64,000 nt of DNA from JAEUJM01 sp041908445 (GTDB lineage Bacteria; Actinomycetota; Acidimicrobiia; Acidimicrobiales; DATDAH01), in the NCBI GenBank assembly GCA_041908445.1, contig JAYRFK010000075.1, positions 71,021 to 135,020 of the forward strand, read 5' to 3'. The notes under the pieces were generated by a model. The model had not been told where the DNA came from. It made no database searches and saw only the letters and a list, made by a program, of their open reading frames with translations. The stretch's first letter is position 1; every line of letters starts with the position of its first letter. Below are positions 1-8,170 of the stretch, piece by piece. The translations under genes and the position numbers were made by a program.

Positions 1-431
1 TCGAAGTCGCCCGTGGTCACGCCCTCGTCGAGGTAGGGCTCGTCGAGGGGCTCGCCGTCGATCAGGATCTGGCCGTTCTGGGCCTCGACCGTCTCCCCCG
101 GCAGGGCGATGACCCGCTTGATGAGGTCGGTGATCTGCGAGTCGGCCTCGCCCTCGGGGCGCTCGAACACCATGATGTCGCCCCGGTGCACGTCGTGGAC
201 CTTGTAGCTCAGCTTGTTGACCAGGACCCGGTCGCCGATGTTGAGCGTCGACACCATCGACGAGGACGGGATGTAGAAGGCCTGCAGCAGGAAGGTCTTG
301 ATGACCAGGGCGATGATCAGCGCCCCGCCGACGACCACCACCCACTCCACCAGGCTGCGCAGGCCCGAGCCGTGGGACTCCTCGTCGGCGTCGTCGTCGA
401 GGTCGAGGGTGCTGGGGTCGGAGGTGGTCAC
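1..431 (-). CDS. lepB: Signal peptidase I, 3' part beyond window
   Basis: Membrane-bound protease that removes signal peptides from secreted proteins. Only the N-terminal ~143 residues are in the window; the gene runs off the left edge. A GTG start opens an acidic cytoplasmic leader, one transmembrane segment (about residues 27-49) and the serine motif PSSSM, where the nucleophile precedes Met. The lysine general base is seen in DLIKRVIALPGE. It follows pafC by 12 bases and is probably co-transcribed with it. Family assignment is secure; completeness cannot be judged. Confidence 0.9.
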   Translation of the reverse strand, partial: MTTSDPSTLDLDDDADEESHGSGLRSLVEWVVVVGGALIIALVIKTFLLQAFYIPSSSMVSTLNIGDRVLVNKLSYKVHDVHRGDIMVFERPEGEADSQITDLIKRVIALPGETVEAQNGQILIDGEPLDEPYLDEGVTTGDF

Positions 432-443
432 GGCAGGCGCAGG

Positions 444-1418
444 CTAACCCAGGTCCGCCGTGATCCCGTAGCGCCCGAGCACCCGCGCCGCCGCCTCCGC
501 ACGGACCGACGGGCCGCCGAGGCGGGCGTCGACGGACACGAGGGTGGCGTCGGGCCCGAGGCCGAGCAGCAGGCGCTCGAGCCAGGGCCGGGCGGTCACC
601 CCGAGGGTCGCTCGCACCCGGCCGTCGCCCAGGTCCTCGACCGCCTCGCAGGGGTGGTGCTCGACGACCCAGCGGGCCGCGGGCCCGAGGTCGAGGACCA
701 CCCGGGGGGCGTCCGGGCCGGGCTGGAAGTCGAGGGTCGTGCCCTCCTCCGCGCCGCTCGGCGGCTCGAACGTGACGTCGAGCACGTCGGCGGCGCCGAT
801 GCGGTCGATCCGGAACACCCGCTCGCCCCCGGCCGAGTGGCAGTGCGCGGCCACGTACCAGCGGCCCTGGTCGGCGAACACCCGGTGCGGGTCGATCTCT
901 CGGCGGGTGTGCTCGTCGCGGCCGAACGAGTAGTAGTCGATGACCACGCGGCGACGTTCCCGCACGGCGCCGCGGAGCTGGTCGAGCAGCTCCGGCGCCA
1001 CGTCGTCGCCGAGGCGGACGTCCACCGAGCCTTCGTCGCCGATGCCGAGCGAGGCCGCCAGCTTGGCCAGGCCGCGGGCGAGCGACCCGTCGGGGTCGAA
1101 GCCGGGGGTGCCCACCGCGCTGCGGCCCGCCGCGACCAGGGCCAGGCCCTCCTCGGGGGTGAGCCGCAGCGGCCGGCCGAAGGGCTCCGCCAGGTGGAGC
1201 CAGATGCGGCCGTCCTCGAGCACCACGTCGATCAGGGCGTCCGGGGTGAACGGGTGGACGCCGACGAACTGGAGGGTCTCCAGCGCCTTGAGCAGCTCGG
1301 CCTCAACGATCCCGAAGCGGCGGCAGACCTCGTCCACCGAGGCCCCCGGGTGGTCCACGAGCCAGGGCACGATGCTCAGGAGCTGCTGGAGCCGGTCGCT
1401 GGCCGCGTGGCGGCTCAT
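444..1418 (-). CDS. pafC: WYL-domain regulator PafC
   Basis: About 324 residues: an N-terminal winged-helix region (RLQQLLSIVPWLVDHPG), then a WYL domain at roughly residues 150-220, and a C-terminal WCX extension. PafB and PafC together form the activator of LexA-independent DNA-damage genes in mycobacteria and respond to single-stranded DNA through WYL. The ATG at 1418 overlaps the pafB stop as ATGA, so translation is coupled and this start is preferred to an in-frame ATG nine codons upstream. The gene closes the proteasome cluster, as in many actinobacteria. Confidence 0.9.
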   Translation of the reverse strand: MSRHAASDRLQQLLSIVPWLVDHPGASVDEVCRRFGIVEAELLKALETLQFVGVHPFTPDALIDVVLEDGRIWLHLAEPFGRPLRLTPEEGLALVAAGRSAVGTPGFDPDGSLARGLAKLAASLGIGDEGSVDVRLGDDVAPELLDQLRGAVRERRRVVIDYYSFGRDEHTRREIDPHRVFADQGRWYVAAHCHSAGGERVFRIDRIGAADVLDVTFEPPSGAEEGTTLDFQPGPDAPRVVLDLGPAARWVVEHHPCEAVEDLGDGRVRATLGVTARPWLERLLLGLGPDATLVSVDARLGGPSVRAEAAARVLGRYGITADLG

Positions 1419-2344
1419 CCCGGCACCGCCAGCGCCCGGAGCCACGCCACCACGTCGTCGCGCAGCGCCGGCGGGCCGAGCACCTCTGCGTGGTCGAGGA
1501 AGCCCAGCACGAAGGATCGGAAGCCCTCCCGGTTCGTCACCGCCACGGTGAAGACGACCGAACCGTCGGCCTGCTCCTCGGCGGCCACGTCGGCGCCCAG
1601 TGCGTGCTGGGCCAGGGCGGCGTGGTCGGCGTCCACCAGCAGCCGGGCCTCGACCGGCTCGCCCTCGCCGAGCTGCCAGGCCGCGACCTCGACGCCGGGC
1701 ACGGTGCCGCCCGGCCGCTCGAAGGTACCCGGGGCGCCGGCGACGACAGCGCCCTCGATCCGGTCGAAGCGGAAGTTCCGGGCCTCGCCCCGCAGGTGGT
1801 CGAGGCCCGTGAGGTACCAGCGGCCGCGCTGGAAGTCGAGGCGGTGGGGGTCGACGGTGCGCTCCTCCCCCCGGTAGGTGAAGGTCAGTCGGCGCCGCTC
1901 GGCCACGGCCTGGAACGCGGTCGCCACGGCGGCGTCGGTGGGGAGCTCCCCGAGGGGCGCGCCCGCCTCCCCCTCCTCGGCGGCCACGACGCCGCCGAGC
2001 TTCCGGAGCCCGCCCACGCCCCCGTCACCGTCGAGGTGGACGGCGCCGGCGGCCAGGTTCAGGGCCGCGAGCTCGTCGGGGGCGAGGCCCGGGTCGCGCA
2101 GGTAGTACTCCCGGCGCAGGATCTGGTAGCCGGCGACAGGCGGGTCGGTGCCGGGCACGGTGTCCACCCGCAGCGGGATGCCCATCTCGCGCAGGTCGTC
2201 CTTGTCGCGCTCGAACGCCCGTCGGAAGCTGGCGTCCTTGTCCGGGTACCCGGGCACCCGCTCGCGGACCTCTTCCGCGGCGAGCGGCCGCCCCGTCTCC
2301 AAGAGCGCCGCGATCAGGTTCAGCAGCCGCTCCACCTTCTCCAT
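1415..2344 (-). CDS. pafB: WYL-domain regulator PafB
   Basis: 309 residues starting MEKVERLLNLIAAL, the usual PafB N-terminal helix-turn-helix, followed by a WYL domain (around residues 150-215) and a C-terminal WCX domain. Partner of PafC in the DNA-damage activator complex. A strong AGGAGGT ribosome site lies about 9 bases before the ATG. It is separated from the upstream DUF3866 gene by 89 bases that contain a dispersed repeat, so it may also have its own promoter, which I could not identify. Confidence 0.9.
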   Translation of the reverse strand: MEKVERLLNLIAALLETGRPLAAEEVRERVPGYPDKDASFRRAFERDKDDLREMGIPLRVDTVPGTDPPVAGYQILRREYYLRDPGLAPDELAALNLAAGAVHLDGDGGVGGLRKLGGVVAAEEGEAGAPLGELPTDAAVATAFQAVAERRRLTFTYRGEERTVDPHRLDFQRGRWYLTGLDHLRGEARNFRFDRIEGAVVAGAPGTFERPGGTVPGVEVAAWQLGEGEPVEARLLVDADHAALAQHALGADVAAEEQADGSVVFTVAVTNREGFRSFVLGFLDHAEVLGPPALRDDVVAWLRALAVPG

Positions 2345-2376
2345 TCGCTATGCACCTCCTCCGTCGGTGCCGCTCC

Positions 2377-2412
2377 GGGATCCGGTTCGCCCGCGGCGCT
2401 GCTCCGCTCCGC
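2377..2412. repeat. Dispersed intergenic repeat, copy A
   Basis: A 36-base stretch containing ATCCGGTTCGCC and then CGCTGCTCCGCTCCGC. It matches 56654-56689 at 32 of 36 positions. It lies between DUF3866 and pafB. The two copies are more than 54 kb apart and both are non-coding. Confidence 0.5.
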
Positions 2413-2433
2413 TCCGCAACGTCACCACGTCCA

Positions 2434-3483
2434 TCACCCGATCAGCCGGGCGGCGAGGGCGCCGGCCGCGCCCGCGGCCTGGAAGAAGGCGCGGTCCTGC
2501 TCGGGGCCGCGGCCCATGGTGGTCACCCGCAGGCCCTGGGCCTCGAGCAGCGCGGGCGTGTCCGGCTCGTCCACCTCGACCGCGTCGACCCGGCCCCGCG
2601 CCCCGAGCAGCGGGTGGGCGGCCACGGTGACGGGGGCGTGCACGAGGTCGAGCACCGTGCGGCTGTGGTGGCTCACCCCGCGGTGGCGCTCGCGCTGGTC
2701 GCCCTCGGAGACCCGGAGGCACATGACCGGCTGCCCGTCGAGGGCAGCGGCGGTGTCGAGGATGGTGGCCACCTCGACCGCGGTCGTGCCGAGGGTGGTG
2801 TCGGTGCCCACCACACCGGGCCCCATCCCCACGACCACGGCGTCCGCGTGGAGCTGGTGGCGGGCCAGGGCGAGGGCGGACGCGACCGTGACCGCCTCCA
2901 GGTCGCCCCCGAAGGCGTGCCCCGCGGTGACGGTGGCGTCGAGCAGGCCCTTGTCCTTCATCGAGGCCACCAGGTCGGAGAAGACCAGCGGCAGCGAGGC
3001 GCCGTCGGTCATCACGTAGACCAGCCGCGCCGAGGGGTTCGCGGCCTTCAGCGCCACCGCCACGCACGGCACCTGGCTGTGCACGCTGCAGACCACGACG
3101 GGCAGGCCGTCGAGCCCGGTGGGCAGGTCCTCGAGGTGCTCCTCGGCCGACCCGGTGTCGGCCTGCAGGCTCGTGTAGCGCAGCTTCATGATGTGGCCCG
3201 GGCCCTTGCGCCGCCAGGACCGCCGGCTGAGGTTCCAGTGCACGACGTGCCAGCCGCCCGTGCCGAGGCCCCACTCCACCGCGGTGGTGTTGCAGACCAC
3301 GTCGTCGCCCACCGCGACATCGCCGATGAGGTCGGTCAGGACGTAGGCCCGGGCCGGGCCGCCGTCGGCGCCGGCCTCCTGCCCGTCGACCTCGGGGTCG
3401 GGCTCGAGCTCGACCGCCACCCGCTGCAGGCCCGGGCGCTCGCTGAGGATCTCGGCCACGCGGCCGCTGCGGAAGGCGGGCAC
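2434..3483 (-). CDS. DUF3866 family protein
   Basis: 349-residue soluble protein of the DUF3866 family, which has no assigned biochemical function. The GTG start (MPAFRSGRV) lies 8 bases after the pafA stop. Visible features are a small N-terminal beta domain (about residues 1-110) and a larger alpha/beta part with glycine-rich segments such as GMGPGVVGTDTTLG. Its tight link to pafA suggests co-expression with the pupylation machinery, but no role in it is established. There are no transmembrane segments and no signal peptide. Confidence 0.8.
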   Translation of the reverse strand: MPAFRSGRVAEILSERPGLQRVAVELEPDPEVDGQEAGADGGPARAYVLTDLIGDVAVGDDVVCNTTAVEWGLGTGGWHVVHWNLSRRSWRRKGPGHIMKLRYTSLQADTGSAEEHLEDLPTGLDGLPVVVCSVHSQVPCVAVALKAANPSARLVYVMTDGASLPLVFSDLVASMKDKGLLDATVTAGHAFGGDLEAVTVASALALARHQLHADAVVVGMGPGVVGTDTTLGTTAVEVATILDTAAALDGQPVMCLRVSEGDQRERHRGVSHHSRTVLDLVHAPVTVAAHPLLGARGRVDAVEVDEPDTPALLEAQGLRVTTMGRGPEQDRAFFQAAGAAGALAARLIG

Positions 3484-3490
3484 AGCCGGG

Positions 3491-4849
3491 TCAGAGTGAG
3501 GCGATCAGCTTCTCGACGCGCTCGTCGCGCGACTTGAAGGGGTCCTTGCACAGCACGGTCCGCTGGGCCTGGTCGTTGAGCTTCAGGTGCACCCAGTCGA
3601 CCGTGTAGTCCCGCTTGCGCTCCTTGGCCTTGCGGATGAACTCCCCGCGCAGCCGGGCCCGGGTGGTCTGGGGCGGCTGGTCGACGGCGAGGTCGATCTC
3701 CTCGTCGGTGCACATGCGGTCGACGAGGCCGCGACGCTGCATCCGGTAGAAGAGGCCGCGGTCCCGGTTCACGTCGTGGTACTGCAGGTCGACCAGGGCG
3801 ACCTTCGGATCGGTGAGGGCCAGGCCGTGGCGCTCGCGGTAGGCCTCGATGAGGTTGTGCTTGATGACCCAGTCGCACTCGCGGTCGAGCGAGAGCGGGT
3901 CCTTCTCGATGCCGGTGAGGCAGTGCTCCCACATGTCGAGGGCCTGCTGCTCGAGAGGGCTGAGGCCCTTGGTGTCGGCGTAGCGCAGCGCCCGGTTCAG
4001 GTACTCGGACTGGATCTCCAGGGCGCTGGCCTCGCGGCCGTTGGCCAGGCGCACCCGCCGGGTGCAGGTCATGTCGTGGCTGATCTCGCGGATGGCCCGG
4101 ATGGGGTTCTCCAGGGTCATGTCCCGGAAGGTGACCATGCGGTCCTCGAGCATCCGCAGCAGGATGCTGGTGGTGCCGATCTTCACGAAGTTGGCGTACT
4201 CGCTCATGTTCGAGTCGCCCACGATCACGTGGAGGCGCCGGTAGCGCTCGGCGTCGGCGTGGGGCTCGTCGCGGGTGTTGATGATCGGCCGCGACCGGGT
4301 CGTGGCGCTGGAGACCCCCTCCCAGATGTGCTCGGCCCGCTGGCTGATGCAGAACATCGCCCCCCGGGCGGTCTGCAGCACCTTGCCGGCGCCGGCGAAG
4401 ATCTGGCGGCTCACGAAGAACGGGATCAGCACCTCGACGTAGTGGCTGAAGTCATCCTGGCGGCTGGTGAGGTAGTTCTCGTGGCAGCCGTAGGAGTTGC
4501 CCGCTGAGTCGGTGTTGTTCTTGAACAGGTAGATGACGCCGCGGATGCCCTCCTCGCGGAGGCGCTGCTCGGCGCTGGCGAGGAGCTGCTCGAGGATGCG
4601 CTCCCCCGCCTTGTCGTGCACGACCAGGTCGTGGATGGAGTCGCACTCGGGCGTGGCGTACTCGGGGTGCGAGCCCACGTCGAGGTACAGGCGCGCGCCG
4701 TTGGCGAGGAAGACGTTGGAGGAGCGCCCCCACGAGACGACCCGGCGGAACAGGTACCGGGCGACCTCGTCCGGGCTCAGCCGGCGCTGGCCGCGGAGCG
4801 TGCAGGTGACCCCGTACTCGTTCTCCAGGCCGAAGATCCGGCGTTCCAT
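3491..4849 (-). CDS. pafA: Pup-protein ligase PafA
   Basis: 452 residues, the normal PafA length. It uses ATP to join the C-terminal glutamate of Pup to substrate lysines. The glutamine-synthetase-like fold is visible as GLENEYG (residues 7-13) and LYLDVGSHPEYATPEC, in which Asp57 matches the catalytic base position known in mycobacterial PafA. The NNTDSAGNSYGCHENY loop and a C-terminal domain follow. It is shorter than the paralogous Dop in this locus and lacks the Dop loop, which separates the two. A TAGGTT hexamer sits 6 bases before the ATG, so pafA probably has its own leaderless transcript as well as read-through from prcA. Confidence 0.96.
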   Translation of the reverse strand: MERRIFGLENEYGVTCTLRGQRRLSPDEVARYLFRRVVSWGRSSNVFLANGARLYLDVGSHPEYATPECDSIHDLVVHDKAGERILEQLLASAEQRLREEGIRGVIYLFKNNTDSAGNSYGCHENYLTSRQDDFSHYVEVLIPFFVSRQIFAGAGKVLQTARGAMFCISQRAEHIWEGVSSATTRSRPIINTRDEPHADAERYRRLHVIVGDSNMSEYANFVKIGTTSILLRMLEDRMVTFRDMTLENPIRAIREISHDMTCTRRVRLANGREASALEIQSEYLNRALRYADTKGLSPLEQQALDMWEHCLTGIEKDPLSLDRECDWVIKHNLIEAYRERHGLALTDPKVALVDLQYHDVNRDRGLFYRMQRRGLVDRMCTDEEIDLAVDQPPQTTRARLRGEFIRKAKERKRDYTVDWVHLKLNDQAQRTVLCKDPFKSRDERVEKLIASL

Positions 4850-4855
4850 CGCGCC

Positions 4856-4861
4856 AACCTA
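4856..4861 (-). promoter_or_regulatory. -10 element for leaderless pafA
   Basis: TAGGTT, then 6 bases, then the pafA ATG. Spacing fits transcription starting at or next to the start codon. No clear -35 was seen. Confidence 0.5.
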
Positions 4862-4919
4862 CACAGCCCCCACCGGTTCGCCTTGGCTCCTCCGGCGGGG
4901 GATCTCGACGCCGTGGCCG

Positions 4920-5597
4920 TCAGGCCAGCAGGCCGGTGAGCTCCTCGCCCTCGATGCGGCGGAAGGCCCGGCGGCCGTTGCTGCGGGCCAGCACGGCCAC
5001 CTCGAGGTCGTCGGCGACCAGGGTGCGGTCGGGGCCGCCGATGGCCGAGCAGGCCGCCTTGAGGGCGTCGCCGAGGGCCAGGCCCTCGCCCCACGCCTCG
5101 CCGAGGCGCTGCGCGATCGCCTCGGCCTCGCCGCCGAGCACGGTGAAGTCGGACTCGTCGACGACGGTGCCGTCGTAGAGGATGTGGAACAGGCGGTCGC
5201 CCTCGGGGTCGTGGCCGACCTCGGCGACGAGGATCTCCACCTCCATGGGCTTCATCTCGTTCGTGAAGATCTGGCCGAGGATCTGGGCGTACTGGTTGGC
5301 CAGGCTGCGGGCGTCCACGTCGGCCCGGCTGAACGAGTAGCCCTTCATGTCGGCGTGGCGGACGCCGGCGATGCGCAGCGAGTCGAACTCGTTGTACTTG
5401 CCGACCCCGGCGAAGCCGATGCGGTCGTAGATCTCGCTGGTCTTGCGCAGGGTGGCCGACGGGTTCTCGGCGCAGATGAGGATGCCGTCGTCGTAGACCA
5501 CGGCGGCCAGGCTGCGGCCCCGGGCGATGCCCTTGCGGGCGTAGTCGGCCCGGTCCTTCATCACCTGCTCGGGGGCGACGTAGAACGGCATGCTCAT
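4920..5597 (-). CDS. prcA: Proteasome subunit alpha PrcA
   Basis: 225-residue alpha subunit of the 20S proteasome. Starts MSMPFYVAPEQ, with the H0 helix (residues 8-20) that gates the pore, and continues with the Ntn-hydrolase fold without a catalytic threonine. The ATG overlaps the prcB stop (ATGA), the usual coupled beta-alpha order. The C terminus LTGLLA is slightly shorter than in mycobacteria. Confidence 0.95.
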   Translation of the reverse strand: MSMPFYVAPEQVMKDRADYARKGIARGRSLAAVVYDDGILICAENPSATLRKTSEIYDRIGFAGVGKYNEFDSLRIAGVRHADMKGYSFSRADVDARSLANQYAQILGQIFTNEMKPMEVEILVAEVGHDPEGDRLFHILYDGTVVDESDFTVLGGEAEAIAQRLGEAWGEGLALGDALKAACSAIGGPDRTLVADDLEVAVLARSNGRRAFRRIEGEELTGLLA

Positions 5598-6412
5598 GAG
5601 AGGGTCCCTCCGGCGAGCGGGCCTCGCGTCTCGTGCAGCAGGTCGACCAGCGTGCGGAACCGGTCGGCGATCTCGGCCTCCTCGACCGCCTGGAAGCCCT
5701 CGGCGGTGATGGTGGCCACGCTCGGGTAGATGGCCCGGACGAGGTCGGGGCCGCCGGTGGCGGAGTCCTCGTCGGCGGCCTCGAACAGGGCCGAGATGAC
5801 GAGGTCGATGACGTCCTCGCGGGCCAGGCCCGCGCGGTAGCCGATCTTCACCACGGCGCCGGCGTGCAGGCTGCCCGAGCCGGTGGCGGCGTACTCGCTC
5901 TCCTCGTAGCGGCCGCCGGTGACGTCGTACTCGAAGAGGCGGCCCTCCTTGCGGGCGGTGTCGTAGCCGGCGAACAGCGGCACGACCGCGAAGCCCTGCA
6001 TTGCCGCGGGCAGGTGGCCCCGCACCATCTGCGAGAGCTGGTTCGCCTTGCCCTCCAGGCTGATGGTGGTGCCCTCGACCTTCTCGTAGTGCTCGAGCTG
6101 GAGCTGGAAGAGCTTCACCATCTCGATGGCCGGGCCGGCGGCGCCGGCGATGGCCACGCCCGAGTAGCGGTCGGCCGGGAAGACCTTGTCCATGTGGCGG
6201 TGGCTGATGAGATTCCCCGAGGTGGCCCGCCGGTCGCCGGCCATGACCACGCCGTCGGCGTAGCGCACCGCCACGACCGTCGTGCCGTGGCTGAAGCGGA
6301 GCGACTCGGCCCCCTCGCCCAGGTCGAACCGGGGCGCGAGGCCCTGGGTCCGCAGGAGGTCGACGAAGCTCGGGCCGGGGTCGTCGCCGACCGGGAAGTA
6401 CGGGAGCGTCAC
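5594..6412 (-). CDS. prcB: Proteasome subunit beta PrcB
   Basis: 272-residue precursor of the catalytic beta subunit. A 43-residue propeptide precedes FSHG|TTVVAVRY, where autocleavage after Gly exposes the nucleophilic Thr44. Catalytic partners are visible: the Asp of MAGDRRAT and the Lys of HMDKVFPAD. I chose the GTG at 6412: it leaves a normal propeptide and lies 7 bases behind a TAGCCT hexamer. A longer frame to 6487 would run inside the upstream gene. Confidence 0.95.
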   Translation of the reverse strand: MTLPYFPVGDDPGPSFVDLLRTQGLAPRFDLGEGAESLRFSHGTTVVAVRYADGVVMAGDRRATSGNLISHRHMDKVFPADRYSGVAIAGAAGPAIEMVKLFQLQLEHYEKVEGTTISLEGKANQLSQMVRGHLPAAMQGFAVVPLFAGYDTARKEGRLFEYDVTGGRYEESEYAATGSGSLHAGAVVKIGYRAGLAREDVIDLVISALFEAADEDSATGGPDLVRAIYPSVATITAEGFQAVEEAEIADRFRTLVDLLHETRGPLAGGTLS

Positions 6413-6419
6413 GGCTCGG

Positions 6420-6425
6420 AGGCTA
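6420..6425 (-). promoter_or_regulatory. -10 element for leaderless prcBA
   Basis: TAGCCT followed by 7 bases and the prcB GTG. The TAG of the hexamer is also the stop codon of the upstream PhoX-like gene. Confidence 0.5.
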
Positions 6426-7883
6426 TCGGCTGTCCGTGGCGTCGCCGGAGTCGTCGGCGCCCTCCGCACCACCACCCGCACCACCACCCGCGTCGCCGCC
6501 CGTGCCGCCGGCCACCGCGTCGTCGCCGCGGGTGCGGGCCCGCCAGATCAGGGCGCCGGCCGCCACCACGCCGACGGCCACCGCGCCGCCCACGAGCGGG
6601 ACCGCGAGGCCGCTCCCCCCGTCGTCCCCGCCCGACCCGCCCCCGCCGTCACCACCGCCGGCGGTCGTCGCCGTCGCGGCCTGCAGCGTGGTCGTGGTGG
6701 AGGTCGCCGCCGTCGTGGCGGCCCGGAAGGGCCCGGTCACGGCGTAGCTGACCCCCCGGTTCGCGGGGCCCCCTCGCTGCGAGCCGAAGTAGAGGTGGCG
6801 GCCGTCGGGGCTGAACGCCGGCCCGGTCACCTCCGACGGGAGCCCGCCGGCGGGCACGCCCTCGTCGACGATCCGCAGGAACGGGATCGCGTCGCCCTCG
6901 GGCGTCAGGAGGACGATCTCCATGTTCCCGCCGTCCTCGGCCACGTAGAGGTCGCCCGTCCCCGGCTCGAGGGTGAGGTTGTCCACGCCGGTCAACGCGC
7001 CGGAGCCGTCGTAGACGACCTCCACCGTCTCGGCCTCGGTGTCGTAGCGGCGGACGTGGTCGTCGCCCTTGGTCGAGAAGAACACCGAGCCCTGGTCGAA
7101 CCAGATGCCCTCGCCGCCGTCGAAGGCGGTGCTGTCGGGCACCTGCTCGCGGGTCGGCGTGTCGGCGGCGCTCGGATCGGGCACCTCGAGCCAGGTGACC
7201 GAGCCGTCCCCCGCCACCTTCGCCACCTCCAGCGTCCCCGCGGTGAGGTCGGGGTACACCTCGGGCGTGAACCGGTAGAGCCGGCCGTCGGGGCGGTCCT
7301 CGGTGAGGTAGAGCGCCTCGCCGACGGGGTCGACGGCCACGGCCTCGTGCGGGAAGGCCCCCAGCGCGGGACGGGCCTCGGCGGTGATCTGACCGCTCGG
7401 GTCGCACTCCCACACGAGGCCACCCTCGACCTCCTCGCACGACAGCCACGCCTCCCACGGCGTCGGCCCACCGGCGCAGTTCATGGTCGTGCCCTCGAGG
7501 ATCCGCTCTGCGGCGACGATCTCGCCGTCGGCGTCGAAGGTGATGCCGCTGGCCCCGCCCTCGCCCTCCAAGGGGTTCTCGGTGTTGACCGCCAGGTGCC
7601 AGCCCCCGGCGGCGAGGGGGAAGGTGGCGGCGCCGTCGGGGAAGACGGGCCAGGTGTAGCCGGTGCCCTCGACCTCCTCGTCCGAGCGCGCGATCACCCG
7701 GGAGGTGAACCCCTCCGGGAGCACGATCCCGTTCTCGTCCGGCTCGCGACCCTCGATCGAGCCGTAGGGCCCGTCCGCGGTCGCCTGGGCGGGTGTGGCG
7801 CCGGCCGGACGCCACAGCGCCGGCGCGAGCACGGCCGCGCCGGTGGAGGCGGACACGGCCCGGAGGAAGTCCCGTCGTCGCAT
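6423..7883 (-). CDS. PhoX-like (DUF839) Tat-exported protein
   Basis: 486 residues. The N terminus MRRRDFLRAVSAS is a twin-arginine signal, cleaved probably near ATPA. The body resembles the DUF839/PhoX beta-propeller family, whose characterised members are Ca/Fe-dependent alkaline phosphatases. Segments such as NCAGGPTPWEAWLSCEE and PFLRIVDEG support the family. A Ser/Thr/Gly-rich linker (about residues 385-425) leads to a C-terminal membrane helix (about 430-450) and a charged tail, so the enzyme is probably held on the outer face of the membrane. It sits between pup and prcB, an unusual place, and has its own TAGCGT promoter element. Phosphatase activity is inferred from family only. Confidence 0.8.
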   Translation of the reverse strand: MRRRDFLRAVSASTGAAVLAPALWRPAGATPAQATADGPYGSIEGREPDENGIVLPEGFTSRVIARSDEEVEGTGYTWPVFPDGAATFPLAAGGWHLAVNTENPLEGEGGASGITFDADGEIVAAERILEGTTMNCAGGPTPWEAWLSCEEVEGGLVWECDPSGQITAEARPALGAFPHEAVAVDPVGEALYLTEDRPDGRLYRFTPEVYPDLTAGTLEVAKVAGDGSVTWLEVPDPSAADTPTREQVPDSTAFDGGEGIWFDQGSVFFSTKGDDHVRRYDTEAETVEVVYDGSGALTGVDNLTLEPGTGDLYVAEDGGNMEIVLLTPEGDAIPFLRIVDEGVPAGGLPSEVTGPAFSPDGRHLYFGSQRGGPANRGVSYAVTGPFRAATTAATSTTTTLQAATATTAGGGDGGGGSGGDDGGSGLAVPLVGGAVAVGVVAAGALIWRARTRGDDAVAGGTGGDAGGGAGGGAEGADDSGDATDSR

Positions 7884-7891
7884 GGCCGGCG

Positions 7892-7897
7892 ACGCTA
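7892..7897 (-). promoter_or_regulatory. -10 element for PhoX-like gene
   Basis: TAGCGT, 8 bases before the ATG of the PhoX-like gene; leaderless-type spacing. Confidence 0.45.
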
Positions 7898-7923
7898 GCG
7901 GGGCGCGCCGGGCCGGGGTGGGC

Positions 7924-8118
7924 CTACTGGCCGCCCTTCTGCACGTAGCTCCGGACGAAGTCCTCGGCGTTGGTCTCGAGCACGTCGTCGATCTCGTCGA
8001 GGAGGTCGTCGAGCTCGGCCTTGATCTTCTCGCCCTGCTCCGAGGTCGCCGGTGCGTCCTCGACGTCGGCTTCCTCGCGGGCGGGGGCGGGGCGGCGCTT
8101 CTGCTCCCGTTCGGCCAT
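7924..8118 (-). CDS. pup: Prokaryotic ubiquitin-like protein Pup
   Basis: 64-residue disordered protein tag. The N terminus is charged, residues 27-50 form the coiled-coil-prone helix that binds the ATPase (KIKAELDDLLDEIDDVLE), and the C terminus is YVQKGGQ. The terminal Gln must be deamidated by Dop before PafA can ligate it. Preceded by an AGAGGAG ribosome site and 52 bases behind dop. Confidence 0.97.
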   Translation of the reverse strand: MAEREQKRRPAPAREEADVEDAPATSEQGEKIKAELDDLLDEIDDVLETNAEDFVRSYVQKGGQ

Positions 8119-8170
8119 CAGGCGCTCCTCTCGTCCGGCTGTCTCGTTCGACTGGTGTCGTCCGTCTGGT

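Noticed and set aside
4868..4885. Third copy of the dispersed repeat upstream of prcA
   Set aside because: Shares CCGGTTCGCC only; the second half does not match.
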